Shown here: positions 6,510-14,998 of the stretch, one piece after another
Layout: each line of letters starts with the position of its first letter
Numbering within the stretch: the first letter of the stretch is position 1
Assembly (NCBI GenBank): GCA_900751785.1
Contig: CAADSM010000015.1
Location: 1 to 23,302, forward strand
From: Lachnospiraceae bacterium
GTDB taxonomy: Bacteria > Bacillota > Clostridia > Lachnospirales > Lachnospiraceae
DNA length: 23,302 nt
Reading direction: 5' to 3'
Notes under the pieces: generated by a model
Told to the model about the DNA's origin: nothing
The model's database searches: none
The model's input: only the letters and a program-made list of their open reading frames with translations
Program-made: the position numbers and the translations under genes

Positions 6510-8948
6510 TTATTTCTCACTTACTATAAACTTTATCTCTTTTTTGGAGACTCCCGCCTCCACGTGATCGCCTGCCTTGACCTCTCCGCCAAGGATCGCT
6601 TCTGCCAGTCTGTCCTCCAGCTCTATCTGGAGCGCCCGGCGCAGCGGCCTTGCGCCGTACTTGGCGTCAGTGCCCTTTTCCACGATCAGATTCTTCGCCG
6701 AATCCCTGAGTGTGAGCCGGATGTTCATCTGCTCTTCCAGCCGTTTTGTAAACTCGCGGCACATCAGTGTCACGATCTTCTTCATGTGAGACTTATCCAG
6801 CGAATGGAACACGATGATCTCATCGATCCTGTTCAGGAACTCCGGCCGGAAGATCATTTTCACTTCATCCATCACATTCTGCTTCATCCGCTTATAGTCG
6901 CCGGCAGGATCATCCTTCGCGGCGAATCCCAGCTTCTTCGGCTCAACGATCGCCTTGGCCCCCGCATTGGAGGTCATGATGATCACAGTGTTGGAGAAAT
7001 CGACCTTCCTCCCCTGAGAATCAGTAATGTGTCCGTCGTCCAGCACCTGGAGCAGGATATTGAACACATCCGGATGCGCTTTCTCGATCTCGTCGAAGAG
7101 TACGACAGAATACGGATGGGTCCGCACACGGTCACTGAGCTGGCCGCCTTCCTCATGTCCCACATATCCCGGAGGCGAACCGATCATCTTCGCCACAGAG
7201 TGCTTCTCCATATATTCAGACATATCAACGCGGATCATGGACTCTTCATTCCCGAACAGAGCCTCCGCGAGTGCCTTTGACAGCTCTGTCTTTCCCACGC
7301 CGGTCGGTCCGAGGAAGAGGAAGGATCCGATGGGACGCCTCGGGTCCTTCAGCCCGATCCGTCCTCTCTTCACGGCGCGCGCTACGGCGCTGACCGCCTC
7401 TTCCTGCCCGATCACTCTCTTGTGGAGCACAGATTCCAGCTTTTTGAGCCGGTCGGCATCGCTCTCCGCCAGCTTCCTGACCGGGATCTTCGTCCAGGCG
7501 GAGACTACCTCCGCGATATCATCTTCCCTGACCTGCGGATGGAGAGAAGCGCTCTTTTTCCGGAAACGCTTCTTCACAGCCTCGATCTTCCGGCTCACCG
7601 CCTCCTGTTCCTTCTGGATCAGGGACGCCTCGGCAAAATCGCCCGCCTTGATGCTGTCCTCCTTCTCGCGAATCAGCTCCTTGAGAGATGTTTCCAGTGC
7701 ATTGAGATCCTCCGGCACTTTGTATCCCCTGAGGCTTACCTTGGAGCACGCCTCATCCAGGACGTCGATCGCCTTATCCGGCAGGTTCCGGTCCGTAATA
7801 TACCGCTCCGACATGCGCACTGCCGCTTCCAGCGCCTCATCGCTGATCACGACCCTGTGGTGATTTTCATACTTTTCCTTCAAGCCCTTCAGTATCTCAA
7901 GACACTGCTCCTTTGCAGGCTCTTCCACGGATACCGGCTGGAAACGGCGCTCCAGGGCGGCATCCTTCTCAATGTATTTCCTGTATTCCGAGATCGTGGT
8001 GGCTCCGATGAGCTGCAGCTCTCCTCTCGCCAGCGAGGGCTTCAGGATGCTGGAGGCATCGATCGCCCCCTCCGCGCCGCCTGCTCCGATCATCGTGTGG
8101 ATCTCGTCGAGGAACAGGATGATGTTCCCGTCGGACTCAACTTCCGCAATAAGGCCCTTCATACGCTCCTCGAACTCTCCTCTGTACTTTGACCCGGCGA
8201 TCAGTCCGGGAAGATCCAGCGTATAGATCCGTTTCTCTTTCATCTTTTCCGGGACAACCCCTGCCGCGATCCGCTGTGCGAGCCCTTCGATAATGGCTGT
8301 CTTGCCCACCCCGGGCTCGCCGATCAGGCACGGATTGTTCTTGGTCCGCCGGCTTAACACCTCCATCAGACGGTACATTTCCTGCTCCCGTCCCACGACC
8401 GGATCCAGCTTTCCCGCCTCAGCGCGCGCTGTCATATCGGTGCAGAACTGCTCCACCATGGAGTGTCCGCCCTTCGCCTCTTCCTGGATCTCCTCCTGAT
8501 ACTCCTTCGGGTCGGCGCCCGCTGCGGTCATAATGTCCTGGAATATCTTCTGGAGATTGATGTTGAGCGTGATCAGAATCCTTGTCGCCACACAGTCCAC
8601 ATCCCTGATCATGGACAGGAGCAGATGCTCCGTCCCCACCGCGGACGAGCGCAGCCTGCGCGCCTCCTTCTCACTGTTCTCCAAGATATCCTCAAGCCGG
8701 GGGCTCTGCTCCGGCTTCCTGCTGCCCAGCATATCGTCCGCCGGCGCGATCAGCTCACCCATGAGATGAAGGATCTTCTCCTCCTCCACCCCGTTCTGCG
8801 CCAGCACCTGCCCGGCCACTCCCGCATATTCATTTCTGAGCCCAAGGAGAAGATGCTCCGTCCCGATATACGGATGGCGCATCTCCCTTGCCTTTCTGCC
8901 GGCATATTTGATCGCACTGCCGGCCTGCTTTGTATATGGTGTCTGCAT
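6510..8948 (-). CDS. clpC: ATP-dependent Clp protease ATP-binding subunit ClpC
   Basis: Hsp100 unfoldase that feeds proteins into ClpP; the ClpP gene is not in this window. The 812-residue protein has the N-terminal double Clp_N repeat (residues 1-145), a first AAA+ domain with Walker A GEPGVGKT (210-217) and Walker B ILFLDEIH (277-284), a UVR-like coiled coil at about 420-460 that marks ClpC rather than ClpA, and a second AAA+ domain with GPTGVGKT (547-554) and VVLFDE (615-620). The ClpP-docking loop is present as LGF (673-675). The start at 8948 has AGGAGG 7 nt upstream. It follows a GntR regulator by 17 nt in one operon; ctsR, mcsA and mcsB, the usual partners in Bacilli, are absent nearby. 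Confidence 0.96.
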   Translation of the reverse strand: MQTPYTKQAGSAIKYAGRKAREMRHPYIGTEHLLLGLRNEYAGVAGQVLAQNGVEEEKILHLMGELIAPADDMLGSRKPEQSPRLEDILENSEKEARRLRSSAVGTEHLLLSMIRDVDCVATRILITLNINLQKIFQDIMTAAGADPKEYQEEIQEEAKGGHSMVEQFCTDMTARAEAGKLDPVVGREQEMYRLMEVLSRRTKNNPCLIGEPGVGKTAIIEGLAQRIAAGVVPEKMKEKRIYTLDLPGLIAGSKYRGEFEERMKGLIAEVESDGNIILFLDEIHTMIGAGGAEGAIDASSILKPSLARGELQLIGATTISEYRKYIEKDAALERRFQPVSVEEPAKEQCLEILKGLKEKYENHHRVVISDEALEAAVRMSERYITDRNLPDKAIDVLDEACSKVSLRGYKVPEDLNALETSLKELIREKEDSIKAGDFAEASLIQKEQEAVSRKIEAVKKRFRKKSASLHPQVREDDIAEVVSAWTKIPVRKLAESDADRLKKLESVLHKRVIGQEEAVSAVARAVKRGRIGLKDPRRPIGSFLFLGPTGVGKTELSKALAEALFGNEESMIRVDMSEYMEKHSVAKMIGSPPGYVGHEEGGQLSDRVRTHPYSVVLFDEIEKAHPDVFNILLQVLDDGHITDSQGRKVDFSNTVIIMTSNAGAKAIVEPKKLGFAAKDDPAGDYKRMKQNVMDEVKMIFRPEFLNRIDEIIVFHSLDKSHMKKIVTLMCREFTKRLEEQMNIRLTLRDSAKNLIVEKGTDAKYGARPLRRALQIELEDRLAEAILGGEVKAGDHVEAGVSKKEIKFIVSEK

Positions 8949-8965
8949 AAATTCCTCCTGTCAGG

Positions 8966-9334
8966 TCATTCATAGTCGTCAAAAATCTCATCTACCAGAT
9001 TATGTACTTCCTGCCGGGAAATATTCTTGCAGCATCCCCGGGCAAGCACGATCCTGAGCTGACGCCTCATCTCTTCGAGCTGCTCCATCTTGTCGATGTC
9101 CAGCGCGATCACGGCGCCCCTGCGCTTGTCAAGGCTGATATACCCCTCCCGCTTCAGCACGCTGTATGCCTTGTTCACTGTGTGCATGTTCACGCCGATC
9201 GTATCCGCGAGCTGGCGGACCGACGGCAGGGAATCTCCCTCTTGTATCACGGAAGTCGCGATCCCCATGATGATCTGGTTGCAGAGCTGTACATAGATTG
9301 CTTCGTCACTGTTAAAATCAACTTCTATCAGCAT
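8966..9334 (-). CDS. GntR family regulator, YtrA-like, in operon with clpC
   Basis: Small DNA-binding protein of 122 residues. The winged helix spans about residues 11-78, with the GntR hallmark LPSVRQLADTIGVNMHTVNKAY and LKREGYISLDKRRG (positions 36-72). The remaining 45 residues form a short acidic helical tail ending in DDYE, too small for a ligand domain. The start at 9334 has GGAAAGG about 9 nt upstream. It lies directly behind a good promoter carrying an imperfect palindrome, and clpC begins 17 nt after its stop. It takes the position held by ctsR in Bacilli, so a role in controlling clpC is a reasonable inference, but no stress ligand or binding site is proven. Confidence 0.85.
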   Translation of the reverse strand: MLIEVDFNSDEAIYVQLCNQIIMGIATSVIQEGDSLPSVRQLADTIGVNMHTVNKAYSVLKREGYISLDKRRGAVIALDIDKMEQLEEMRRQLRIVLARGCCKNISRQEVHNLVDEIFDDYE

Positions 9335-9358
9335 ACTCTCACCTTTCCTTTCTGCGCC

Positions 9359-9398
9359 GTGTTATATCCATAATAGCACACCATCCCTCTCAGGGCAA
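9359..9398 (-). promoter_or_regulatory. Promoter and candidate operator of gntR-clpC
   Basis: Minus-strand -35 TTGCCC (9393-9398), 17-nt spacer and -10 TATTAT (9370-9375). An imperfect palindrome, GTGTTAT (9359-9365) and ATAGCAC (9373-9379), 6 of 7 positions paired with a 7-nt gap, covers the -10 box and fits the size of YtrA-type operators. The promoter begins right behind the phoR terminator. Confidence 0.6.
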
Positions 9399-9399
9399 G

Positions 9400-9433
9400 A
9401 AAAATCCGGCCTGTCAGCCGACAGACCGGATTT
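9400..9433 (-). terminator. Intrinsic terminator after phoR
   Basis: A 14-bp stem with one mismatch or G-U pair (9402-9415 with 9420-9433) and a 4-nt loop, followed on the minus strand by five T (9400-9404). It starts 2 nt past the phoR stop and ends the phosphate regulon transcript. Confidence 0.9.
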
Positions 9434-9434
9434 C

Positions 9435-10754
9435 TCAATTTTTCGTGAAAAGGATCTCCATCCGTGTTCCTTTTCCTTCATCACTCTCAACATTCACTTT
9501 CGCCCCATGGAGTATCGCTCCATGCTTAACGATCGACAGCCCAAGGCCTGTGCCGCCCCGCTCTTTGGAGTGGCTCTTGTCCACACGGTAGAACCGCTCG
9601 AATATCCTCTCCTGATGCTCCTTCGGGATTCCGATCCCGGTGTCGGCGACACTGATCTTCGGACCGCTCAGTGTACTGCCGACCCATACGGTGACACGGC
9701 CGTTGTCATTGTTATACTTGATCGCATTTTCGCAGATATTGTATACCATCTCATCCAGGATCTGGCGGATGCCCTTGTATATGACAGGCTCGCCCGTAAC
9801 TTCCATATGGATGTTTTTCTGCGCTGCCTGGGGTGCAAGCCTGCTCACGATCTCCCTGGTCAGATCATAGAGATCGACCTCTTCCTTCTCCAGCTCTACA
9901 GACTCTTCATCCAGCTTGGAAAGCTTGATGATATCCTCAACAAGCGTGATAAGGCGGCGCGCCTCCTTATAGATCCTCTCTGAGAAGAGCGGAATATCCG
10001 CCGGCCGCACCATTCCGTTCATCATGATCTCTGCATATCCCGAGATGGAGGTCAGCGGCGTCTTCAGCTCATGGGATACATTCGCCGAAAATTCCTTCCG
10101 CATGTTGGACACTGCTTCCTTTTCCTTGTTCTGCCGGTCCATCGCCTCGAGAAGAGGGGTCAGCTCCGGATATACCGAATTCTCCAGCGGATTCTCCAGG
10201 TCGAGCTCATTGATCGGTTTGATCAGCCTCTTCGTCTGCCATCTGGCGAGCAGCAGGGCGAATACGATCATCAGGACAGCAAGCCCGCCCATGACAGGGA
10301 GCATGTCAAACGCTGTCCTCACAAGGCTGTCCATCTCACGCGCTACACGGAGGACAGAGCCGTCATCGAGAAGGACTGCATAGTAATACAGCTCCCTTCC
10401 GACCGTATCGGACACTCTGACATCCTCTCCCTCTCCGTTCTCCAGCGCCTCTCTGACCTCTTCTCTCTCGCTGTGGTTCTCCAGATCTTTCTCGTCCCTC
10501 CTGGAATCATACAGCACCTCGCCGTCCGCTGTGATGCAGGTGACCCTGGCGCCCCAGTCCACCGCGTCCATCTCTGCCAGATATTTTGTCCCGGATATAT
10601 CGATGGCCCGCTGGATATACTTTGCCTCCTGCTGCACTTCGGACTCAAGTATTTCCAGATTCCTGTTGTACAGGATAATGGAAAAGATCGCGTAGAACAC
10701 GATCAGAGTGATCGAAAGGATCAGCACCATGCTTCTCTGAATCCTGCTTCTCAT
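9435..10754 (-). CDS. phoR: Phosphate sensor histidine kinase PhoR
   Basis: Membrane-bound kinase of 439 residues that phosphorylates the response regulator encoded upstream. Transmembrane helices at about residues 8-29 and 151-171 enclose an extracytoplasmic domain of about 120 residues. The HisKA domain has the phospho-acceptor H228 in SHELKTPLTSISGYAE. The ATPase domain shows the N box NICENAIKYNN (339-349), G1 DTGIGIP (371-377) and G2 GGTGLGLS (400-407). Start and upstream stop overlap as ATGA, so it is coupled to phoP. Its position behind pst and phoU, not just its fold, supports a phosphate role. No cytoplasmic PAS domain is evident, so it is the shorter PhoR type. Confidence 0.9.
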   Translation of the reverse strand: MRSRIQRSMVLILSITLIVFYAIFSIILYNRNLEILESEVQQEAKYIQRAIDISGTKYLAEMDAVDWGARVTCITADGEVLYDSRRDEKDLENHSEREEVREALENGEGEDVRVSDTVGRELYYYAVLLDDGSVLRVAREMDSLVRTAFDMLPVMGGLAVLMIVFALLLARWQTKRLIKPINELDLENPLENSVYPELTPLLEAMDRQNKEKEAVSNMRKEFSANVSHELKTPLTSISGYAEIMMNGMVRPADIPLFSERIYKEARRLITLVEDIIKLSKLDEESVELEKEEVDLYDLTREIVSRLAPQAAQKNIHMEVTGEPVIYKGIRQILDEMVYNICENAIKYNNDNGRVTVWVGSTLSGPKISVADTGIGIPKEHQERIFERFYRVDKSHSKERGGTGLGLSIVKHGAILHGAKVNVESDEGKGTRMEILFTKN

Positions 10755-11425
10755 GCATCTCCCCCTACGCGATAACCCACGCCGCGCACGGTCTGGATGA
10801 TCTCGCCCTTTTCTCCGAGTTTCTGTCTCAGCGTCCGGATATGTACGTCTACCGTACGTGTCTCCCCGTCGAAATCATATCCCCAGATCTCTGCGAGGAG
10901 CTGATCCCTGGTGAGTACGATCCCCTGATTGCGCATCAGCTTCTCCAGCAGCTCAAACTCTTTCAAAGTCAGGGAAATCTCCTTTCCGTTCACTGTGACT
11001 TCATGCTTCTTCACATTGACATGGACACCGGAAATATCCATATCCAGCCTGTCCTCCACTTTTCCACTCCTGCGGAGGACTGCCTTGATCCTGGATACAA
11101 GCTCCATCATGCCGAACGGTTTTGTGACATAATCATCAGCGCCGGAATCAAGTCCCACGACCTTGTCGTATTCCGACCCTTTCGCAGTCACCATGATGAC
11201 CGGGATCCCCTTCGTCTTCTGTGAAGATTTCAGTTTCTTTAGAAGCTCAAGGCCATCATCTCCAGGGAGCATGATATCAAGCAAAATAAGCTCCGGCGTA
11301 TCAAATGCCAGAGCCTCCATAAAAGCAGAACCATCTGCGAATCCTTTTGCCTTGAGCCCTGTCGTCTCTAATGTATATATCACAAGTTCACGAATGTTAT
11401 CGTCATCTTCTACGCAATATATCAT
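10751..11425 (-). CDS. phoP: Phosphate response regulator PhoP (PhoB family)
   Basis: OmpR/PhoB-type transcription factor of 224 residues. The receiver domain has the acidic pair D7/D8, the phospho-acceptor D50 in LILLDIMLPGDDG, and the conserved lysine in VTKPFG; the C-terminal winged helix contains RTVDVHIRTLRQKLG. The start at 11425 has AAGGAG about 10 nt upstream. It sits between phoU and phoR, and the TT(T/A)ACA hexamers upstream of pstS are its likely binding sites. A 160-nt gap with strong hairpins separates it from phoU, so expression may be read-through from pst plus a weak local promoter. Confidence 0.9.
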   Translation of the reverse strand: MIYCVEDDDNIRELVIYTLETTGLKAKGFADGSAFMEALAFDTPELILLDIMLPGDDGLELLKKLKSSQKTKGIPVIMVTAKGSEYDKVVGLDSGADDYVTKPFGMMELVSRIKAVLRRSGKVEDRLDMDISGVHVNVKKHEVTVNGKEISLTLKEFELLEKLMRNQGIVLTRDQLLAEIWGYDFDGETRTVDVHIRTLRQKLGEKGEIIQTVRGVGYRVGGDA

Positions 11426-11505
11426 CCTTCAAGTTCTCCTTCTATCTCTATCTATTTTCTCTCATTTTATCCGAATATTTTCAGGTATGAAAGGTGATAT
11501 TTTCA

Positions 11506-11546
11506 GTCCGCCGCGGCCGGAGGGTCATCCCTCCTGCCCGGCGGAC
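11506..11546 (-). promoter_or_regulatory. Large hairpin between phoU and phoP
   Basis: Nested inverted repeats: GTCCGCC (11506-11512) with GGCGGAC (11540-11546), and inside them GGAGGG (11519-11524) with CCCTCC (11529-11534) around a 4-nt loop. On neither strand is it followed by a T-run, so it is not a standard terminator. It may trim or protect the pst-phoU message, or partially attenuate read-through into phoPR. Confidence 0.55.
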
Positions 11547-11574
11547 CTGATCTCACATCTGTGTATTTTCAAGC

Positions 11575-11590
11575 CTGAGCCGCGGCTCAG
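11575..11590 (-). promoter_or_regulatory. Perfect palindrome over the phoU stop codon
   Basis: CTGAGCCG-CGGCTCAG is a perfect 16-bp palindrome that includes the phoU stop (11587-11589). No T-run follows. It may form an RNA hairpin or cruciform at the 3' end of phoU; function is inferred only. Confidence 0.5.
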
Positions 11591-12255
11591 CTCTCGTGTA
11601 TGATCGCGCTGTCCTTGTGAACGCCCGTGATAGAAAACTCTACCCACTCAGCAATGTTCGTCGCGTGATCTCCGATACGCTCCAGATACTTCGTCACCAT
11701 GATCAGGTCAAAGATCTTCTTTCCGTTCTCTCCCTTTTCTTCTTTGATAAAGTCGATCATCTCGTCTCTGACTTCCTCAAAGTACTGGTCGATCGCGTCG
11801 TCCGCCTTCATCACGTCGCGGGCAAGCTCAAGATCTCTGTTCACATAGGCGGTCACGCTGTTGCGCACCATCCTGCTGACCTCGGAAGCCATGGTTCCGA
11901 TGACGTGGATATCGTCTGCCGCAACGTCGTTCTTAGAGGAAAGAATGATCTCGGCAATGTCGGACGTCTGGTCTCCGATTCGCTCCATATCTGTGATCAT
12001 TTTCAAGGCCGCTGAAATTCTTCTTAAATCCTTCGCCACCGGCTGCTGCTGGAGAAGAAGCTTCAGGCACAGTCTCTCGATATCTTTCTCGATCTGATCA
12101 ATCTCCTCATCCTCTGTGATAATGATTTTCGCCTGTTCTTTGCTGCCGTCCTTTAACGCCTGTGTCGCTTTCGCGATCGCCGCCTCGCACAGCTCTCCCA
12201 TATGTGTAAGCTGCTCATCAAGGCTGTGAAGCTGCTCATCAAATCTATTACGCAT
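11587..12255 (-). CDS. phoU: Phosphate transport system regulator PhoU
   Basis: Cytoplasmic all-helical protein of 222 residues that damps PhoR signalling and Pst activity when phosphate is plentiful. It has the two PhoU repeats, each with the metal-binding E/DxxxD pattern: MITDMERIGDQTSDIAE in the first and MVTKYLERIGDHATNIAEW in the second, and the N-terminal RFDEQLHSLDEQLTHMG is typical. Length is normal. The start at 12255 follows the pstB stop by 3 nt, with GGAGG inside the end of pstB, so the two are translationally linked. It is the last gene before the hairpin region that precedes phoP. Confidence 0.96.
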   Translation of the reverse strand: MRNRFDEQLHSLDEQLTHMGELCEAAIAKATQALKDGSKEQAKIIITEDEEIDQIEKDIERLCLKLLLQQQPVAKDLRRISAALKMITDMERIGDQTSDIAEIILSSKNDVAADDIHVIGTMASEVSRMVRNSVTAYVNRDLELARDVMKADDAIDQYFEEVRDEMIDFIKEEKGENGKKIFDLIMVTKYLERIGDHATNIAEWVEFSITGVHKDSAIIHES

Positions 12256-12258
12256 AGC

Positions 12259-13008
12259 TTAACCAAACCTCCCTGTGATATAATCTTCTGTTCTCTTATC
12301 CGCCGGTATAGAGAATAATTTTTCTGTCTCGTTGTACTCCACGACTTCTCCAAGAAGGAAGAACGCCGTATTATCGGAAACGCGCACCGCCTGCTGCATA
12401 TTATGCGTGACCATGACAATAGTATAATCTTTTTTCAGGTCCATCGCAAGGTCTTCGATCTTCGATGTGGAGATCGGGTCAAGCGCCGACGTAGGCTCAT
12501 CCATTAGGAGGACTTCCGGTTCTACCGCAAGCGCTCTCGCAATGCAGAGCCTCTGCTGCTGTCCGCCTGACATTCCGAGCGCGCTCGTCTTAAGACGGTC
12601 CTTGCACTCGTCCCATATCGCCGCATTGCGCAGGGATTTCTCGACAATATCATCCAGCTTTGCCTTGGAGCGGATACCGTGTGTCCTCGGTCCGAACGCG
12701 ATATTGTCGTAGATACTCATCGGGAACGGATTCGGCTTCTGGAATACCATTCCGACACGCTTTCTCAGCATATTTACATCCATGCCTTTAAAGATGTCCT
12801 GTCCGTCAAGAAGGATCTGTCCGTCGATGCGGCATCCCTCGACAAGGTCGTTCATACGGTTGATTGACTTCAAGAGAGTAGACTTACCGCATCCGGAAGG
12901 TCCGATGAAAGCGGTGATCTTGTTGGATTCGATTTCCAGATTTACATTCTTGAGAGCCTTGAAGTCTCCGTAGTATAAATCAAGATTCTTGATACTTATC
13001 TTTGACAT
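12259..13008 (-). CDS. pstB: Phosphate ABC transporter ATP-binding protein PstB
   Basis: ATPase of the high-affinity phosphate importer, 249 residues from the chosen start [20 protein letters not shown]. Walker [10 protein letters not shown] is at residues 36-44, signature MSGGQQQR at 146-153 and Walker [14 protein letters not shown] at 166-178; the segment RMNDLV after Walker A is PstB-specific. An in-frame ATG at 13128 would add 40 residues, but that stretch is the translated pstA end plus the 63-bp repeat and has no family resemblance. The start at 13008 has AAAGG/GGTAGAG upstream. The repeat separates it from pstA. Confidence 0.96.
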   Translation of the reverse strand: MSKISIKNLDLYYGDFKALKNVNLEIESNKITAFIGPSGCGKSTLLKSINRMNDLVEGCRIDGQILLDGQDIFKGMDVNMLRKRVGMVFQKPNPFPMSIYDNIAFGPRTHGIRSKAKLDDIVEKSLRNAAIWDECKDRLKTSALGMSGGQQQRLCIARALAVEPEVLLMDEPTSALDPISTSKIEDLAMDLKKDYTIVMVTHNMQQAVRVSDNTAFFLLGEVVEYNETEKLFSIPADKRTEDYITGRFG

Positions 13009-13023
13009 TTTCTCTACCTTTCC

Positions 13024-13086
13024 TTCAATTTGGGACGTAGTGAAATTGAATTTGACTACGTCCCCTTTCACAGTTTTTTCACATTT
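13024..13086. repeat. 63-bp intergenic hairpin repeat, copy 1 (pstA-pstB)
   Basis: This stretch matches 17993-18055 at 61 of 63 positions (differences at 13031 and 13042). Its core is a perfect 10-bp inverted repeat, GGGACGTAGT (13032-13041) and ACTACGTCCC (13055-13064), around an AT-rich loop that itself holds AAATT-G-AATTT. On the minus strand the hairpin is preceded by two TGTGAAA repeats. It overlaps the last bases of the pstA stop codon. It looks like a small mobile or REP-type palindromic repeat; no transposase is nearby. Confidence 0.85.
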
Positions 13087-13969
13087 ATGCTTTCGTAAGT
13101 TTTCTCGCAATAAAGCTTGACAGTGCATTAATGCCTACTACAAGTACAAGCAGGATCACCGCCGTCGCATACGCCTGATCCATGTAAAGTCCCTCACTGG
13201 AGAGAACATACATGTGAAGCGCCAGAGTACGTCCGGATCCCATAATGCTGTCCGGAATCTGCGCTACTGTTCCTGATGTGTACATCAGGGCTGCTGTCTC
13301 GCCGACGATACGGCCGATCGCAAGGATCACTCCTGCGAGGACGCCGGGGATGGCGGACGGAAGTACAATGCGGAACACGGTACGCAGTTTTCCTGCTCCC
13401 AGTCCGAAGCTTCCTTCACGGTAGGAATCCGGAACTGCTTTCAGCGCTTCCTCTGTCGTCCTCATGATCAGCGGAAGGATCATGATGGCGATCGTAAATG
13501 CGCCGGCCAGAATGGAGAATCCCCATTCCAGCGTATTTACAAAGAACAGCATACCAAAGAGACCGTATACGATAGACGGGATTCCCTGGAGCGTCTCTGT
13601 CGTAAGCCGGATGACCTCGACAAATTTATTGCCTCTCTTCGCGTACTCTACAAGGAAGATCGCGGAGAAGATTCCGAAAGGCACTGCAATAAGAAGGGAT
13701 AACAGCGTCATAACGATCGTATTGACAAAGGCAGGCACGACCGAAGCATTTTCCGAACTGTATTCCAGAGAGAAAAGCGACGGTGTAATATGCGGCACGC
13801 CGTTGATCAGGATGTAGGCGATCAGGAAGATCAGCACGGCAAATGTAATGACCGCCGCCAGCATCACGAGCAGCATCACGATAAACGAGCCCGGATGCTT
13901 CAGATAAGTCTTCAGCCTATCTCTCATCGTTGTCTTATTAACCATTGTTTTTCCTGTCTGATTACTCAT
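13085..13969 (-). CDS. pstA: Phosphate ABC transporter permease PstA
   Basis: Inner-membrane permease of the phosphate importer, 294 residues, with a first hydrophobic helix at about residues 30-54 and about five more. The cytoplasmic coupling loop (EAA motif) is seen in [20 protein letters not shown], and the [10 protein letters not shown] motif is typical of PstA/PstC. The start at 13969 has GAGGGGGG upstream and overlaps the end of pstC by 8 nt. Later ATG codons at 13945 and 13927 are possible but lack the ribosome site. The stop codon abuts repeat copy 1. Confidence 0.95.
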   Translation of the reverse strand: MSNQTGKTMVNKTTMRDRLKTYLKHPGSFIVMLLVMLAAVITFAVLIFLIAYILINGVPHITPSLFSLEYSSENASVVPAFVNTIVMTLLSLLIAVPFGIFSAIFLVEYAKRGNKFVEVIRLTTETLQGIPSIVYGLFGMLFFVNTLEWGFSILAGAFTIAIMILPLIMRTTEEALKAVPDSYREGSFGLGAGKLRTVFRIVLPSAIPGVLAGVILAIGRIVGETAALMYTSGTVAQIPDSIMGSGRTLALHMYVLSSEGLYMDQAYATAVILLVLVVGINALSSFIARKLTKA

Positions 13970-14855
13970 GATCCGCCCCCCTCTTAAGTAATGCTACGCT
14001 TAAGTTGATGATCAGGATGAATACAAAGAGCACAACTCCGGTTGCGATCAGGGCTTCGCGGTGAAGTCCGGTCGCATACCCCATCTCGATTACGATATTT
14101 CCGGTCAGGGTACGGATTCCTTCAAGGATGCTTCCTGTCAGACGCGCCTGGTTTCCGACGATCATAATGACCGCCATTGTCTCTCCGATGGCACGTCCGA
14201 TCCCGAGGACGATCCCCGCGATCACACCTGATTTTGCCGCCGGAATAATCACGCGGAAGATACTTCTTTCTTTCGTAGCTCCCAGTGCAAGCGATCCTTC
14301 ATAGTAATGGGAAGGAACTGCGCGCATCGCGCTCTCTGTCGTTCCGATGATAGTCGGCAGGATCATCATGCCGAGAATCAGGGAGGCTGTCAGGATACTG
14401 TTTCCATTTCCCGGGTTTTTTACAAGATTTGCTTTATATAACACGGTTCCGAACTCGCGGATCAGCGGCACGACTACCACCAGTCCGAAGAAACCGTAGA
14501 TAACCGAAGGGATTCCGGCAAGCAGCTCCGTTGCTGCTTTCAGCGGTTTGTAGATCTGCTTCGGGCAGTACATTGCCATGAAAACAGAAGTCAGGATTCC
14601 GATCGGCACTCCGAATATGATCGCGCCCGCGGTCACATAGAGACTTCCCACGATCATCGGAAGGATTCCGAACTGTTCACTGTTCGGACGCCAGATCTCA
14701 CCTGTCAGGAATTTGATAAATCCGATTTCTCTCATTGCAGGGATGCCATTTGCGAACAGGAAAATGCAAATGAGCGCTACCGCCAGCACGGATGCACACG
14801 CGGCTACGAAAAATACTCCCTGCATGAATTTTTCAGTCCATGCTTTTGATTTCAT
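13962..14855 (-). CDS. pstC: Phosphate ABC transporter permease PstC
   Basis: Partner permease to PstA, 297 residues. A first membrane helix lies at about residues 11-33 and a large extracytoplasmic loop carries FLTGEIWRPNSEQFGILPMI, characteristic of PstC. The coupling loop is AMRAVPSHYYEGSLALGAT, followed by GIGRAIGETMAV. The start at 14855 has AGGAGG 6 nt upstream. A 10-bp intercistronic hairpin lies immediately before that ribosome site, and pstA overlaps the 3' end. Confidence 0.95.
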   Translation of the reverse strand: MKSKAWTEKFMQGVFFVAACASVLAVALICIFLFANGIPAMREIGFIKFLTGEIWRPNSEQFGILPMIVGSLYVTAGAIIFGVPIGILTSVFMAMYCPKQIYKPLKAATELLAGIPSVIYGFFGLVVVVPLIREFGTVLYKANLVKNPGNGNSILTASLILGMMILPTIIGTTESAMRAVPSHYYEGSLALGATKERSIFRVIIPAAKSGVIAGIVLGIGRAIGETMAVIMIVGNQARLTGSILEGIRTLTGNIVIEMGYATGLHREALIATGVVLFVFILIINLSVALLKRGADHE

Positions 14856-14867
14856 TTTTTCCTCCTA

Positions 14868-14906
14868 ATGAGCCGGGAAGACATGCCTTATATCTGCCCG
14901 GCTCAT
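14868..14906 (-). promoter_or_regulatory. Intercistronic hairpin between pstS and pstC
   Basis: ATGAGCCGGG (14868-14877) and CCCGGCTCAT (14897-14906) form a perfect 10-bp stem with a 19-nt loop, directly upstream of the pstC ribosome site and without a T-run. A second, weaker pair AGTTCAG (14962-14968) and CTGAACT (14986-14992) lies just after the pstS stop. Such structures are known to stabilise the upstream message, which would raise binding protein over permease. Confidence 0.7.
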
Positions 14907-14998
14907 AATTTTAAAGCGGAAATCTTTTACTTCAAGGATTCCTCTGTGTGTAATTTCTACCAGTTCAGCGCGCTCAGCCCTATGACTGAACTTTTACC

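Noticed and set aside
6465..8975. Long plus-strand open frames opposite clpC (also opposite radA, phoR, phnW and the permeases)
   Set aside because: They mirror strongly supported minus-strand genes, lack ribosome sites and have compositions rich in Arg/His/Leu/Ser typical of antisense shadows.
11506..11590. phoU-phoP hairpins as ordinary terminators
   Set aside because: No run of T follows either stem on either strand.
13009..13128. N-terminal extension of pstB from an ATG at 13128
   Set aside because: The extra 40 residues translate the end of pstA and the hairpin repeat; the ATG at 13008 has a ribosome site and matches the family start.
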